Assembly (NCBI GenBank): GCA_963693635.1
Contig: CAVOBC010000342.1
Location: forward strand, 1-5,213
Source: CAVOBC01 sp963693635
GTDB lineage: Bacteria > Pseudomonadota > Gammaproteobacteria > Pseudomonadales > Azotimanducaceae
Length of the DNA stretch: 5,213 nt
Direction: 5' to 3'
Notes under the pieces: generated by a model
Database searches by the model: none
What the model saw: the letters and a program-made list of their open reading frames with translations, nothing else
What the model was told of the DNA's origin: nothing
Position numbers and translations under genes: made by a program
Part shown: positions 5,208 through 5,213 of the stretch, one piece after another
How positions within the stretch are numbered: position 1 is the stretch's first letter
Layout of the letters: every line of letters begins with the position of its first letter

Positions 5208-5213
5208 TCGCGC

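Noticed and set aside
1..5213. CRISPR array, insertion sequence, tRNA or toxin-antitoxin module
   Set aside because: No regularly spaced direct repeats, transposase-like frame, cloverleaf-like sequence or small paired genes were seen on either strand.

Overview
The window looks like a GC-rich (roughly 60% by eye) bacterial chromosome, probably a proteobacterium. The base composition, the short leaders with Shine-Dalgarno sites and the mix of protein families suggest this, but nothing here fixes the genus. I see no mobile element, tRNA, rRNA or CRISPR array.

Layout. (1) Positions 1-1127 (+) hold the C-terminal three quarters or so of an FAD-dependent dehydrogenase of the fumarate reductase/succinate dehydrogenase flavoprotein superfamily, closest in look to TcuA-type tricarballylate dehydrogenases. 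Its start and FAD-binding N-terminus lie outside the window. (2) It converges, across an 79-bp gap with inverted repeats, on a complete zinc-dependent medium-chain alcohol dehydrogenase (1207-2289, -). That gene has a readable promoter, a palindrome in the promoter spacer and a good ribosome-binding site. (3) Upstream of it on the same strand lies a coupled pair: a phytanoyl-CoA-dioxygenase-type Fe(II)/2-oxoglutarate oxygenase (about 2823-3683, -) and a SnoaL/NTF2-like small protein (2426-2830, -), overlapping by 8 nt. (4) A region of about 220 bp between divergent genes leads to a divergent pyroglutamyl-peptidase I family protein (3905-4504, +). (5) A gene-poor stretch of about 255 bp is followed by a striking double palindrome at a -10-like box, then a 129-residue protein with two TFIIB-type zinc-ribbon modules (4818-5207, +), most likely starting at TTG.

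How the genes may work together. The first four genes are all redox or small-molecule enzymes: flavin dehydrogenase, NAD alcohol dehydrogenase, 2-oxoglutarate oxygenase and a SnoaL-fold protein. They could form a catabolic cluster in which the oxygenase hydroxylates a substrate and the alcohol dehydrogenase oxidises the resulting alcohol. This is inference from proximity only. The peptidase and the zinc-ribbon protein show no visible link to that chemistry.

I did not find convincing evidence of a new defence, mobile or RNA-based system. The most interesting non-coding signals are the promoter-embedded palindromes at 2331-2345 and 4760-4786.
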